Assembly: GCA_947168825.1 (NCBI GenBank)
Contig: CAMVNH010000004.1
Span: 1-39,239 of the forward strand
DNA from: an uncultured Candidatus Saccharibacteria bacterium
Lineage (GTDB): Bacteria > Patescibacteriota > Saccharimonadia > Saccharimonadales > Saccharimonadaceae
Direction of reading: 5' to 3'
DNA length: 39,239 nt
Shown: piece by piece, positions 24,511-31,390 of the stretch
Numbering within the stretch: the first letter of the stretch is position 1
How the letters are laid out: the number at the start of each line of letters is the position of its first letter
Made by a program: the position numbers and the translations under genes
Notes under the pieces: generated by a model
The model's database searches: none
What the model saw: the letters and a program-made list of their open reading frames with translations, nothing else
What the model was told of the DNA's origin: nothing

Positions 24511-25158
24511 ATGACGAAACAACAAGCTCCAGCGGTACACCCCGCTTCAAGACCCAGAGCCAAAGCTCCTTCTTCTAGGGGTCAGTATATCGATTTTCGT
24601 CCACGGCAGCGCCAGGTCGTCAAAAAAACGGCGGTAAGGCAAGACCATAAGCCGATCGTTAAAAAAGCTCCTGCAACATCGGAGCAAAAAAAAGAAATCG
24701 TTAAAAACGGCCATAAACCAGCCTCTACATCGGCCGATAAACCAGTTAACACAGTAACCACGATTAGTACCGAACAAGTTACTATAGAAACCATCGCAAC
24801 AGCTGACAAAGACGTAAAGTCCAACCCACTTTCTCCATTTATTAACTCTGTCAATGTTGATAAGCGCCCGCTTTCTAGTCGTCGTGTCGTTGCTGATAAT
24901 ATCGACAACTCTGGTGTCCCGACTGTTATCCGCGAAGAAGATTTTCATGGAGAAATTAAGAGTCCTTATACTACCAGACGTAATATTCAGCAGAAAGACC
25001 CACACAAAAAACTCAGAGGCGAAAAGGGTAGTAAGTCTAGTAGAAAAGAGAAAGGCGAAAGGGGATCGCTTTCAATTAGCTTCATTATTGCCGTTATTCT
25101 CACGGTCATTCTTGGTGCCGCCGTTGGCGCCTTCGTCTACCTTGCCTTTTTCCAGTAA
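24511..25158 (+). CDS. Unknown tail-anchored protein, basic and disordered
   Basis: 215 aa, not recognised. Residues 1-~180 are Lys/Pro/Thr/Ser-rich and probably disordered ('HPASRPRAKAPSSRGQ', 'KKAPATSEQKKEIVKNG'), with a very basic stretch before the membrane ('GEKGSKSSRKEKGERGS'). A single hydrophobic helix near the C-terminus (~186-213, 'SFIIAVILTVILGAAVGAFV') makes it a tail-anchored membrane protein with the long tail probably inside. It starts 1 nt after tpiA and must be co-transcribed with it. No catalytic motif is seen. Confidence 0.7.
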   Translation: MTKQQAPAVHPASRPRAKAPSSRGQYIDFRPRQRQVVKKTAVRQDHKPIVKKAPATSEQKKEIVKNGHKPASTSADKPVNTVTTISTEQVTIETIATADKDVKSNPLSPFINSVNVDKRPLSSRRVVADNIDNSGVPTVIREEDFHGEIKSPYTTRRNIQQKDPHKKLRGEKGSKSSRKEKGERGSLSISFIIAVILTVILGAAVGAFVYLAFFQ

Positions 25159-25179
25159 GACTTATGCTATAATTAGCTT

Positions 25180-25527
25180 ATGGTTACTAAGACCCAGCTC
25201 ATCAACCGAGTAATGCGAATTAAAGATAAATCCGAAGTTTTCCACAGCTCGGGCTACGCACGGGCTCAGAGTGGGCAAAACTTTGGCGCCGCCGGTTCGG
25301 ATGATTTTCATTCTCGCCAATCTGTAGATAACGCAAGGAAATTCGTGAGAAGTTATAATAACGCTCGCATCATCAACGATGCCCATGCTTTCGATCGTGT
25401 CAGAAACTATATCCCTAGGACAGGAGCAACAGAATCCGCCACTAACCCCCAGCCAAACAGTCGCGCGGCCCTTGCCCGAAAGCCGCAACCTATCAGAGCC
25501 AATTCAGGGGTTTCAAAGTCGCGATAG
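25180..25527 (+). CDS. Small unknown protein before the tRNA pair
   Basis: 115 aa, basic, Ser/Asn/Arg-rich, without membrane helices or known motifs. 'NRVMRIKDKSEVFHSSGYARAQS' begins an apparently helical N-terminus; the C-terminal third is Pro/Ala/Arg-rich and probably disordered. The best evidence for a real gene is an extended -10 (TGCTATAAT, box 25168-25173) exactly 6 nt before the ATG, the pattern of confirmed genes here, and the lack of room for another gene. Its end overlaps the region feeding the tRNA promoter. Confidence 0.6.
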   Translation: MVTKTQLINRVMRIKDKSEVFHSSGYARAQSGQNFGAAGSDDFHSRQSVDNARKFVRSYNNARIINDAHAFDRVRNYIPRTGATESATNPQPNSRAALARKPQPIRANSGVSKSR

Positions 25528-25533
25528 ATATGG

Positions 25534-25539
25534 TATAAT
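25534..25539 (+). promoter_or_regulatory. -10 box of the tRNA-His/tRNA-Gly unit
   Basis: TGGTATAAT ends 21 nt before the tRNA-His 5' end, just after the stop of the preceding gene. Confidence 0.6.
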
Positions 25540-25560
25540 TACAAAGTACTTTTACAGTAT

Positions 25561-25638
25561 GGCGGGTTTAGCTCAGTTGGTTAGAGCGTCTGATTGTGGT
25601 CCAGAAGGTCGCTGGTTCGATTCCAGTAACCCGCCCCA
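25561..25638 (+). tRNA. tRNA-His (GTG anticodon), CCA encoded
   Basis: The acceptor GGCGGGTT pairs fully with AACCCGCC (8 bp including the extra G-1 paired with C73, the identity element of tRNA-His); CCA is encoded at 25636-25638. D stem GCTC/GAGC and T stem GCTGG/CCAGT are normal. The anticodon loop TTGTGGT gives GTG. The last anticodon-stem pair is A31-C39, a mismatch; the rest of the stem pairs. Confidence 0.97.
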
Positions 25639-25646
25639 AGTTAGCT

Positions 25647-25721
25647 GCGGGTATAGTACAGCGGTTAGTATATCAGTTTTCCAAACTGAGGATTGGAGTT
25701 CGACTCTCCATACCCGCACCA
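25647..25721 (+). tRNA. tRNA-Gly (TCC anticodon), CCA encoded
   Basis: Acceptor GCGGGTA/TACCCGC, anticodon stem TCAGT/ACTGA with loop TTTCCAA (anticodon TCC), T arm GGAG/CTCC, and ACCA at the 3' end. It follows tRNA-His by 8 nt and is probably cut from the same precursor. The anticodon is TCC, not the TCA that would signal UGA-to-Gly recoding. Confidence 0.97.
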
Positions 25722-25726
25722 GAAAA

Positions 25727-25749
25727 GGAAAGGAAACTTTCCATTTTTT
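25727..25749 (+). terminator. Intrinsic terminator after the tRNA pair
   Basis: GGAAAG-GAAA-CTTTCC (25727-25742), a 6-bp stem with a GAAA tetraloop, followed by ATTTTTT. Confidence 0.8.
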
Positions 25750-25761
25750 ATGTCATAAATA

Positions 25762-25790
25762 TTGACAAAACAAAACTTGTGTGCTATAAT
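25762..25790 (+). promoter_or_regulatory. Consensus promoter of the 25.8-kb gene
   Basis: TTGACA (25762-25767), 17-nt spacer, TGCTATAAT (box 25785-25790). This is the full sigma-70 consensus. It gives a ~48-nt leader ending in a strong GGAGGTG ribosome site, unlike the leaderless core genes. Confidence 0.88.
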
Positions 25791-25844
25791 GAAAACTACT
25801 TAGTCGCAAACTAGGAGTTCTTTTACATTATGGAGGTGAATATT

Positions 25845-26405
25845 ATGTTTGGAGCACTTGAAGATGCATTGATGAATGCAACCGGATTAAAAAATCTGGT
25901 AAACGACGACCCTGATGATGAGATCAAGACGCCTGCAGATGACGAGCTCGAGGATATCGCAGTCGACCCGGCGCCGGCATCGCCTGAGAAAGAGGATAAA
26001 CCTGCCGTATCGGTTGTGTCCGATTCAACACTGGACCCCAGGCTTAAGGACTACCTCTTTGACGCTCTTAGATCCGATAAAGAGCTTCGTACGGAAGTCC
26101 GCAATCTTCTTGAGGATTATCCCGATCGAACCGAATACGTCTGGATATATAAGGGCCAGAAAGGTTCGATCGAAGGTCGGGAATTCATTGGTGAGGAAGC
26201 CGCAAAGGCAGCAGTCTCACCGGAAGTTCTCGAGTTTGTACCAATTTCGGAGCTTTTCACTCGCCAGCTGCATTACGTTAACGAAAACGGCGACGTAGGC
26301 GAAGAGGTTCCGAGGGATGAATGCCTCGCGTACATTGAGGCTACCAAAGATGAAGTTAGCGATAGTCAACCTGATAAGGACGATTCGTCCAGCACCGAGG
26401 GTTGA
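25845..26405 (+). CDS. Unknown acidic protein, first gene of the 25.8-28.9 kb accessory module
   Basis: 186 aa, very acidic, not recognised. The N-terminal ~75 residues ('DDPDDEIKTPADDELEDIA') and the C-terminus ('SDSQPDKDDSSSTEG') are probably disordered; the middle (~75-165) looks folded: 'DPRLKDYLFDALRSDKELRTEVRN' and 'YVWIYKGQKGSIEGREFIGEEAA'. No signal peptide or membrane helix. The ATG at 25845 is chosen over 25830 because GGAGGTG lies 7 nt before it and would be inside the longer frame. A strong terminator follows, so it is monocistronic. GC-richer codons (GAG, GCC, GTC) than the flanking genes hint at a different origin. Confidence 0.75.
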   Translation: MFGALEDALMNATGLKNLVNDDPDDEIKTPADDELEDIAVDPAPASPEKEDKPAVSVVSDSTLDPRLKDYLFDALRSDKELRTEVRNLLEDYPDRTEYVWIYKGQKGSIEGREFIGEEAAKAAVSPEVLEFVPISELFTRQLHYVNENGDVGEEVPRDECLAYIEATKDEVSDSQPDKDDSSSTEG

Positions 26406-26445
26406 CCACCTCCTAGGACCGCACTGGGCGGCCCGACTAAGTACA

Positions 26446-26471
26446 GCCCCCGCAAAAGCGGGGGCCTTTTC
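26446..26471 (+). terminator. Strong intrinsic terminator
   Basis: GCCCCCGC-AAAA-GCGGGGGC (26446-26465), 8 bp all G-C, then CTTTTC. It ends the transcript of the 25.8-kb gene. Confidence 0.9.
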
Positions 26472-26578
26472 TATCAAAAATTTATAAAATATTTAATAAT
26501 ATTTAGCAAAAAGATAAGCAATTTGGTAAATAGTCAGACTACCCCAGTAAGGATAAACATAAAAACATTATATACCTA
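26472..26578. other. AT-rich spacer
   Basis: About 107 bp of AT-rich sequence between the terminator and the next promoter. I see no gene, repeat or clear site in it. It is part of a 385-bp gene-free stretch (26406-26790), the rest of which is listed as promoter, RNA and switch leader. Confidence 0.5.
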
Positions 26579-26607
26579 TTGACTTTTTTGACAAAGTATG
26601 CTACAAT
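26579..26607 (+). promoter_or_regulatory. Promoter of the structured leader at 26.6 kb
   Basis: TTGACT (26579-26584), 17-nt spacer, TGCTACAAT (box 26602-26607). Transcription should begin near A26614, giving a leader of ~177 nt before the ATG at 26791, by far the longest in the window. Confidence 0.8.
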
Positions 26608-26613
26608 GTAATT

Positions 26614-26702
26614 AGTCTATGCGAAAAGGACGAAAGAGCCTTGACCGTAGTAGACGACCATTAAAATCAGATCATCTCAGGTACAATTAAGTACCTGTTT
26701 TT
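26614..26702 (+). ncRNA. Structured leader RNA ending in an intrinsic terminator (candidate riboswitch or attenuator)
   Basis: A long stem closes GTCTA-TGCG (26615-26623) on CGTA-(G)-TAGAC (26646-26655), with an inner AAGG/CCTT (26626-26629, 26639-26642) capping the loop ACGAAAGAG. After a ~22-nt single-stranded part comes CAGGTAC-AATTAA-GTACCTG (26678-26697) and TTTTT, an intrinsic terminator. The gene operon starts downstream, so the operon needs read-through. It does not fit the known riboswitch families I can recall (checked from memory: guanidine, glycine, THF, preQ1, fluoride). Confidence 0.55.
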
Positions 26703-26786
26703 GTGCATCACGTAACCCTTTGTTTCAGGAGGCGTGGTGCACCTCCTGTTCTGAATTTTGACAATTTCAATTTGAATAGGAGGTGC
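26703..26786 (+). promoter_or_regulatory. Switch-like leader with mutually exclusive pairings around an anti-SD
   Basis: Three overlapping stems are possible. (A) GTGCATCACG (26703-26712) with CGTGGTGCAC (26733-26742), 10 bp with one wobble. (B) CAGGAGG (26726-26732) with CCTCCTG (26742-26748). (C) GCACCTCCT (26739-26747) with the ribosome site AGGAGGTGC (26778-26786), 9 bp. C hides the ribosome site; A and B free it. B and C cannot coexist, and A overlaps both. This is the architecture of a translational on/off switch. Confidence 0.65.
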
Positions 26787-26790
26787 AAAT

Positions 26791-27384
26791 ATGTCAATAT
26801 TCTCATTACTCGTGACCCTTGCGGTCACACTAATTTGTAGCGTTGGATTCTGCCTTATGTCATCAACGATGTCTAAGGCAACTACAGGTGAGCCACTACG
26901 TTCGTCGACTTGGGTTTTTTGGGTCATCGGGACACTGGTCTTGCAAGTCGTCCTTGTTGAGCTGGCGTTTCACCCCATTACCTACATCATTCTCATGATC
27001 ATGGTTCTGGGCATGATCCTGCTTTCATGTAGAAGAAGAAAAACCTCAGACGAAACCAAACTAGCGGAAAGCCCATTCGGCAGACTCGCCAGTTGGCTCA
27101 CTTATGGACTTTGGATTCAGGCCTCAATTCTATTCTCGAGCGCTCAGCTCGCAGATAAGGGCGTAGATTCAGTTTGGTCCTTAAGCCACGGTGGCAGCGC
27201 CGGCCGTCAAATCCTCGCACTTCTTCTCCCGATCGCTATTACAGCTTTCATCGGTTTAATCGTGGCAGTTTTGAATACTGACTACGAGGAAGATTTGAGA
27301 GATGCTATCGACGCTATTACTACAGACAATAGTTTGGACGACGACGATATTGAAGATATCGATGTCCAGCTGGAGAATTCCTGA
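26791..27384 (+). CDS. Unknown polytopic membrane protein under the switch leader
   Basis: 197 aa, not recognised. Four or five hydrophobic helices (about 3-24, 42-60, 64-82, 104-122 and 142-166) are followed by a very acidic cytoplasmic tail ('NTDYEEDLRDAIDAITT', 'DDDDIEDIDVQL'). The N-terminal helix and 'STMSKATTGEP' are followed by 'WVFWVIGTLVLQVVLVELAF'. No transport or enzyme motif is visible. AGGAGGTGC lies 4 nt before the ATG and can be masked by the leader. It overlaps no gene and leads a two-gene unit with the next (14 nt apart). Role unknown; acidic tails occur in other module members as well. Confidence 0.78.
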   Translation: MSIFSLLVTLAVTLICSVGFCLMSSTMSKATTGEPLRSSTWVFWVIGTLVLQVVLVELAFHPITYIILMIMVLGMILLSCRRRKTSDETKLAESPFGRLASWLTYGLWIQASILFSSAQLADKGVDSVWSLSHGGSAGRQILALLLPIAITAFIGLIVAVLNTDYEEDLRDAIDAITTDNSLDDDDIEDIDVQLENS

Positions 27385-27398
27385 AAGGGGGGATAAAA

Positions 27399-28937
27399 AT
27401 GAAGAAGCGTAAGATAATGGCGGTATCAGCAATAGTTATTGCCGCCGCTATGATCATTGCTTGCCTTTCGGCAATTGTATTACCGGGTTTGCAGGGCACA
27501 ACAACTAAGGCGTCTGACGACGCCGCAGCCACCACTGAAGCGGAAGCCGACGCTGAACAGGCCAAGATCGAAGAATTCGAAGCTGCTCACTCGTATGGCC
27601 GCATCGAGGACGGCGCCATCACTCAATATCTCGATAAGTGGGGAATCTCCTACAAAGAGAAAGACGGCAAAATTCTCGTTTCCGCCGAGCGTACGAAAAA
27701 GTCGTTATACTATACTAACGATAATTCTCGTACGAAAAGCTCAGTAAAGGCTGGCCTTTCCAAGAACCCTATCTCTGACGCACCGGAATACGTTTTCAAG
27801 CTCAGCACCGAGCAGGTTAACAAAATTCTGGAAGCCGAAAAGAAGGGGTACGGAACAAAGATTAGCTTCACCAAGTCTGAGCGCAAGAAGCTCAAGAAGG
27901 CAGTATCCAAAACTTTGATCCAGAACGTGGTTATGGGCTTAGGTTACACGGATATGATCTCGGATATGCACTACGGCGAATCCAAGACGGTCTATGAGAC
28001 TTCTAGCGCTGTAGCTTATCTTGTCGATGAGACCGAGAAGGCTTATACTGAAGCAGACGATGATGGCTATATTGCCGGGGTTAACCGTTGGCTTTATTAT
28101 GACAAGTCAAACGGAAAGTTCTATTTAAGCCAGGACTATCTGGTAAATATTATCCCGGTAGTCTCTCAAATTATTGAAGGTTCTAAGATGTCCATCGAGG
28201 TCACTTATGCCGAATATAATTGGGGGCTTGATAGGTCCGACCTTTGTCAGCTTAGGCGTCTCGTGCTCAGCACCGAGCCCGATACTTTAACGTCTATCGT
28301 CTTCCGTCATTACTTCAAAGATGGAGAAGTTATGGAAGAGCCTTCCGTCAACATTCGTGATAGAAGGCCTGAAATTCCAAGCACGCCTCCGAACGCGAAG
28401 AAGAAGTCTCCAAATAAGGCCACTCCTGCTCCAAAGAAAGACGATCCTCCTTCCGATGATAAGGGCAATCCCCCGAAACCTGGCAAGGATGATAAACCTA
28501 AACCTGATAAGGATAATGACGACACAATTAAGCCGAAGGATGAGTCTGAGCGACCCGAACCTCGTGAAAAAGACGACAAAGGTCCGGGAGAGTTCGAACC
28601 AGTTCCTAAGGTTCCTAAATCTCCATCGGATAAGGTTGAAGAGTCTCAGTATCAGCCCCAGGCTAAGCCTCAGGGTGGCGGAATATCCACTTCCATAAAC
28701 GATATGACACCGGCTGGCACAGTTGATAACGGCGACGGTACTTCCACTACGACTTCTCATCGGATCTCAGCCGGTGGTCAGGAAGTAACCGACCAGACTA
28801 TTACCGATAATTCAACCGGTAAGTCGATTGAGTTTATCGAGAACGCCGAGGCTGAAACCAAGCCGATTGAAGTTAGGCCTTCTGAAGAAGGCACGAAAGA
28901 CGGCAACAACAATGGCGAATTCGCCATGCCAGACTAA
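27399..28937 (+). CDS. Unknown exported or membrane-anchored protein with long charged Pro-rich tail
   Basis: 512 aa, not recognised. A basic start (MKKRKIM) and a hydrophobic helix (~8-30) make a signal or anchor; the chain is otherwise extracellular. Residues ~60-320 look folded, with aromatic patches ('QYLDKWGISYKEKDGK', 'NRWLYYDKSNGKFYLSQDYL'). Residues ~325-420 are Lys/Pro/Asp-rich ('KPGKDDKPKPDKDNDD', 'KKSPNKATPAPKKDDPPSDD') and flexible, as in wall-spanning linkers; the C-terminus is Thr/Ser/Gly-rich with 'NGDGTSTTTSHR'. No LPXTG motif. GGGGGG precedes the ATG. It probably spans the wall and presents its last part outside. Function unknown. Confidence 0.8.
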   Translation: MKKRKIMAVSAIVIAAAMIIACLSAIVLPGLQGTTTKASDDAAATTEAEADAEQAKIEEFEAAHSYGRIEDGAITQYLDKWGISYKEKDGKILVSAERTKKSLYYTNDNSRTKSSVKAGLSKNPISDAPEYVFKLSTEQVNKILEAEKKGYGTKISFTKSERKKLKKAVSKTLIQNVVMGLGYTDMISDMHYGESKTVYETSSAVAYLVDETEKAYTEADDDGYIAGVNRWLYYDKSNGKFYLSQDYLVNIIPVVSQIIEGSKMSIEVTYAEYNWGLDRSDLCQLRRLVLSTEPDTLTSIVFRHYFKDGEVMEEPSVNIRDRRPEIPSTPPNAKKKSPNKATPAPKKDDPPSDDKGNPPKPGKDDKPKPDKDNDDTIKPKDESERPEPREKDDKGPGEFEPVPKVPKSPSDKVEESQYQPQAKPQGGGISTSINDMTPAGTVDNGDGTSTTTSHRISAGGQEVTDQTITDNSTGKSIEFIENAEAETKPIEVRPSEEGTKDGNNNGEFAMPD

Positions 28938-28983
28938 ATGTGATGCACAAGCACATTTCGGGGAGCAGATTATTCTGCTCCCC
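28937..28983 (+). terminator. Hairpins closing the accessory operon
   Basis: AAATG...TGC-ACAA-GCA-CATTT (about 28936-28958) is followed by GGGGAGCAG-ATTATT-CTGCTCCCC (28960-28983), a perfect 9-bp stem. There is no T-run after it, so it may be a processing or stability hairpin rather than a full terminator. Confidence 0.55.
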
Positions 28984-29061
28984 AATTCCAGGAAATTGTA
29001 GTTGAGATGATCTGATTTTACGGTCAAGACGAAAATTAAAAATTTGGCTAGCAAAAAAATG

Positions 29062-29080
29062 CAAGCAGTTTTTCTGCTTG
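29062..29080 (+). other. Leader hairpin before the LPXTG gene
   Basis: CAAGCAG-TTTTT-CTGCTTG (29062-29080), 7 bp. It lies ~20 nt upstream of the AAAGGAG ribosome site. It could protect the 5' end of a highly expressed mRNA. No clear promoter boxes are seen in 28984-29061. Confidence 0.5.
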
Positions 29081-29112
29081 ATCATAAAATCAATCAAATT
29101 AAAGGAGTAATT

Positions 29113-30363
29113 ATGAACAAATCTATCAAAGCTCTCTCCGCGGTTGCAGCAGCTGCTGCTATCGTCGGTACTTCCGTTGCTGCCTCTGCCAATGTTATGG
29201 CTTGGGGTGACAACACTGGTGGTCGCGCAAGCTACACCAAAGCACAAATCAACGATAACATTCTTGGCGACAAGATTGTCTTCAACTCCATTAGCGACGG
29301 TGCTGATGGTGATGAGAAAAACTTCGTTTCCGCTCGTGAAACCGGTGCTACTGGTCTCTGGAGCGCTAACGAAATCACCGTCTCTGAAGGTAAAACTTAC
29401 GACGTAAGTCTTTACATTCACAACAACAGCCCTAAGGGTTATGCTGCAACCGCTAAAAACGTGATTGCAACTTTTGCCCTTGAGCAAAAATACGGCAACA
29501 CTGTTACCGTCGAAGGTTACATCGATGCTAAAGATGCTACCCCTTCCCAGTACTGGGACTACGTCACTTTCAAGAGTGCTAATGGCCAGAACTTCTACCT
29601 TGACTACGTCGAGGGTTCTGCAGTCATGAACTACAACGAAGTTGATGCCAATGGTAACATCACCAAGAAAAACGTTGTTAAAGCTCTTTCCGATAGCGTT
29701 ATCACTAAGAGTGGTGTCAGCGTTGGTGACGTTCCAGGTTGCTATGCGTTCTCTCGCTACGTAACCATCAAAGTTAAACCTGTCTTTACTGACGCTAACT
29801 TCACTGTTGAAAAGACCGTCCGTAAAGCTGGCGACAAAACTTGGTCCGAATCTGTCAACGCACAGGTTGGTGACAAAGTTGAATACAACATTCACTACAA
29901 GAACACTACCGAAGGTAAAGTCGAGAACGTTATGTTTAAAGACGTCCTTCCTACCAACATGAAGATTGTCGGCGATGTTAAACTTTACAACGCTACCAAC
30001 CCTAACGGTCTCGTTAAGACTGGTGACATTGTTAAAGATGGTATCAACATCGGTGGTTATGACATCAACGGTGATGCCTATATCCGCTTTACCGCTGAAG
30101 TTATCGACAACAACCTCATCTGTGGTAAAAACACCCTTCGTAACTGGGGTCAGATTGGCGTAAAAGCCATCACCCTTCAGGACTCTGCTGACGTTGTCGT
30201 TCAAAAGACTTGTACCGAAGAACAAAAGAAAACCACTCCAACCGCTACTGTATCTTCTCTACCAAAGACTGGTCCAGAAGCTATTGCAGCCGGCATCGTT
30301 GGTGCTGGTTCTATCGTAACCGCTGCCGGTTACTACGTTGCTAGCCGCAAACAACTTCGCTAA
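29113..30363 (+). CDS. LPXTG-anchored surface protein with DUF11-like domain
   Basis: 416 aa. Signal peptide at 1-~30 (MNKSIKALSAVAAAAAIVG...ASA), a large extracellular part with beta-rich sections, one DUF11-like domain ('DKVEYNIHYKNTTEGKVENVMFKDVLP' in outline), a Lys/Thr-Pro linker, then LPKTG, a hydrophobic helix and the basic tail RKQLR. This is a classic sortase substrate, fixed to peptidoglycan. Codons are strongly biased to AAC, GTT, GCT and AAA and avoid rare ones, a sign of high expression. Start 29113 is chosen over in-frame starts up to 29044 because AAAGGAG lies 6 nt before it and the signal peptide begins there. A strong terminator follows. Confidence 0.93.
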   Translation: MNKSIKALSAVAAAAAIVGTSVAASANVMAWGDNTGGRASYTKAQINDNILGDKIVFNSISDGADGDEKNFVSARETGATGLWSANEITVSEGKTYDVSLYIHNNSPKGYAATAKNVIATFALEQKYGNTVTVEGYIDAKDATPSQYWDYVTFKSANGQNFYLDYVEGSAVMNYNEVDANGNITKKNVVKALSDSVITKSGVSVGDVPGCYAFSRYVTIKVKPVFTDANFTVEKTVRKAGDKTWSESVNAQVGDKVEYNIHYKNTTEGKVENVMFKDVLPTNMKIVGDVKLYNATNPNGLVKTGDIVKDGINIGGYDINGDAYIRFTAEVIDNNLICGKNTLRNWGQIGVKAITLQDSADVVVQKTCTEEQKKTTPTATVSSLPKTGPEAIAAGIVGAGSIVTAAGYYVASRKQLR

Positions 30364-30411
30364 TTAGGCCGCTCCACGAAGTTACCTTCGGCGGGTCTAT
30401 TAGCCCAAAAC

Positions 30412-30447
30412 AAAAAATCCCTCAATCTCGAGGGATTTTTTGTTTTT
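30412..30447. terminator. Strong intrinsic terminator after the LPXTG gene
   Basis: AAAAAATCCCTC (30412-30423) and GAGGGATTTTTT (30430-30441) form a 12-bp stem, loop AATCTC, then GTTTTTT. A second small hairpin (CGAAG-TTAC-CTTCG, around 30377-30390) precedes it. Confidence 0.93.
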
Positions 30448-30478
30448 TCTGTTTCGCTTATGGTATAATAAAAGCACA

Positions 30479-31390
30479 ATGGATCCAAAACAAACACCAC
30501 CTCAGGTGGGTAGCAATAGCGTTAATTCAGATAACGCGTCTCTTTCAGTGACTGGGCGCTCAGTTTTTGCCAATCCCCAGAACCGCTTTAAAGACACAAA
30601 CCCCCACGGCGATATTTTAATTCCACCGAGCCAACCAGCTAAGTCGCAAAAGCCACTAAATAGACCTCTCATTTTTGGTATTATCGCAGTTATTGTAATC
30701 GCGATAGTTGCTGTTATTCTTGCTATAACGTTGAGCTCAAACAGTGGTGGTGGAAAAACCAGCGGCGGCAACAAAGTCGCAAATGCCGACCTGGATGATT
30801 ATGTTGAGTATTTTGTTTACGGTACCGAAGGCGAGAATGAAGTCTCCGACGCCACGTTTACTATCGATACAGATGAATATGCCGTTTGGCTAGAGTCAAA
30901 CGACCAGGGTGACTTACCAAGCAGCGAGTACTACGATATACTTTCCGATAAGATTAATTCCTTAGTTACTACCGACAGCAATAAATATTCTAATCAAGCC
31001 AACCTGCTCGTTGCCTTTTGGCTATCTTCTCAAATTTCAGATTCTGGCCAGATAGTTGAGTACTACATTAATGACAATTCCGATGAACTAAGATCTAGGA
31101 TCAATGAAATCTCTGAATTCGGCACGGGGTGGAGCGCCGAATCCGCAAAAATCATGAATGACTATCTTTCTTCAGAAATGTCGCGTTTCCAAACACTGAA
31201 GGACAATGGCTGTCTCGACGAAGAGGGTGTCCTCGAGAATTGTTATGAAAATCAGACCGACGCTTTCTCCAGTAGTCTTTTCTCCGACGAAGCTCAATCC
31301 GCGGCACTTAGTGACTTAAACTTCAAACTCTACAGTCAATTAACCGACTCACTAAAGACACTTTATTTCGGAGAAGACGAAAATGCGTAA
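30479..31390 (+). CDS. Unknown single-pass membrane protein upstream of the VirB6-like gene
   Basis: 303 aa. Residues 1-~60 are Pro/Ser/Asn-rich and cytoplasmic, a membrane helix follows at ~61-86 ('LIFGIIAVIVIAIVAVILAI'), then a Gly/Ser linker and an acidic extracellular alpha-helical domain. Not recognised. The ATG at 30479 is chosen because TATAAT ends 9 nt upstream; a longer frame to 30440 would lie in the promoter. It overlaps the next gene by 8 nt, so the two are translationally coupled and likely work together. Confidence 0.8.
   Translation: MDPKQTPPQVGSNSVNSDNASLSVTGRSVFANPQNRFKDTNPHGDILIPPSQPAKSQKPLNRPLIFGIIAVIVIAIVAVILAITLSSNSGGGKTSGGNKVANADLDDYVEYFVYGTEGENEVSDATFTIDTDEYAVWLESNDQGDLPSSEYYDILSDKINSLVTTDSNKYSNQANLLVAFWLSSQISDSGQIVEYYINDNSDELRSRINEISEFGTGWSAESAKIMNDYLSSEMSRFQTLKDNGCLDEEGVLENCYENQTDAFSSSLFSDEAQSAALSDLNFKLYSQLTDSLKTLYFGEDENA

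Noticed and set aside
25647-25721. tRNA-Gly that reads UGA (recoded stop) as in Gracilibacteria/SR1
   Set aside because: The anticodon is TCC, not TCA, and TGA ends several genes here (for example the first phosphoketolase gene and the 25845 gene).
25561-25721. tRNA genes as a clear attachment site of an integrated element
   Set aside because: No integrase gene and no repeat of the tRNA 3' end was noticed further right; the idea is kept only as a test.
26614-26702. Guanidine-II, glycine, THF or fluoride riboswitch, 4.5S RNA or tmRNA
   Set aside because: The two ACGA motifs are not loops of the required stems, and conserved cores of the other families are missing.
28873-30225. 450-aa minus-strand frame opposite the LPXTG surface gene
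   Set aside because: It mirrors the strong codon bias of the real gene, has Val/Asp-rich low-complexity sequence, no start signal and no family motif.
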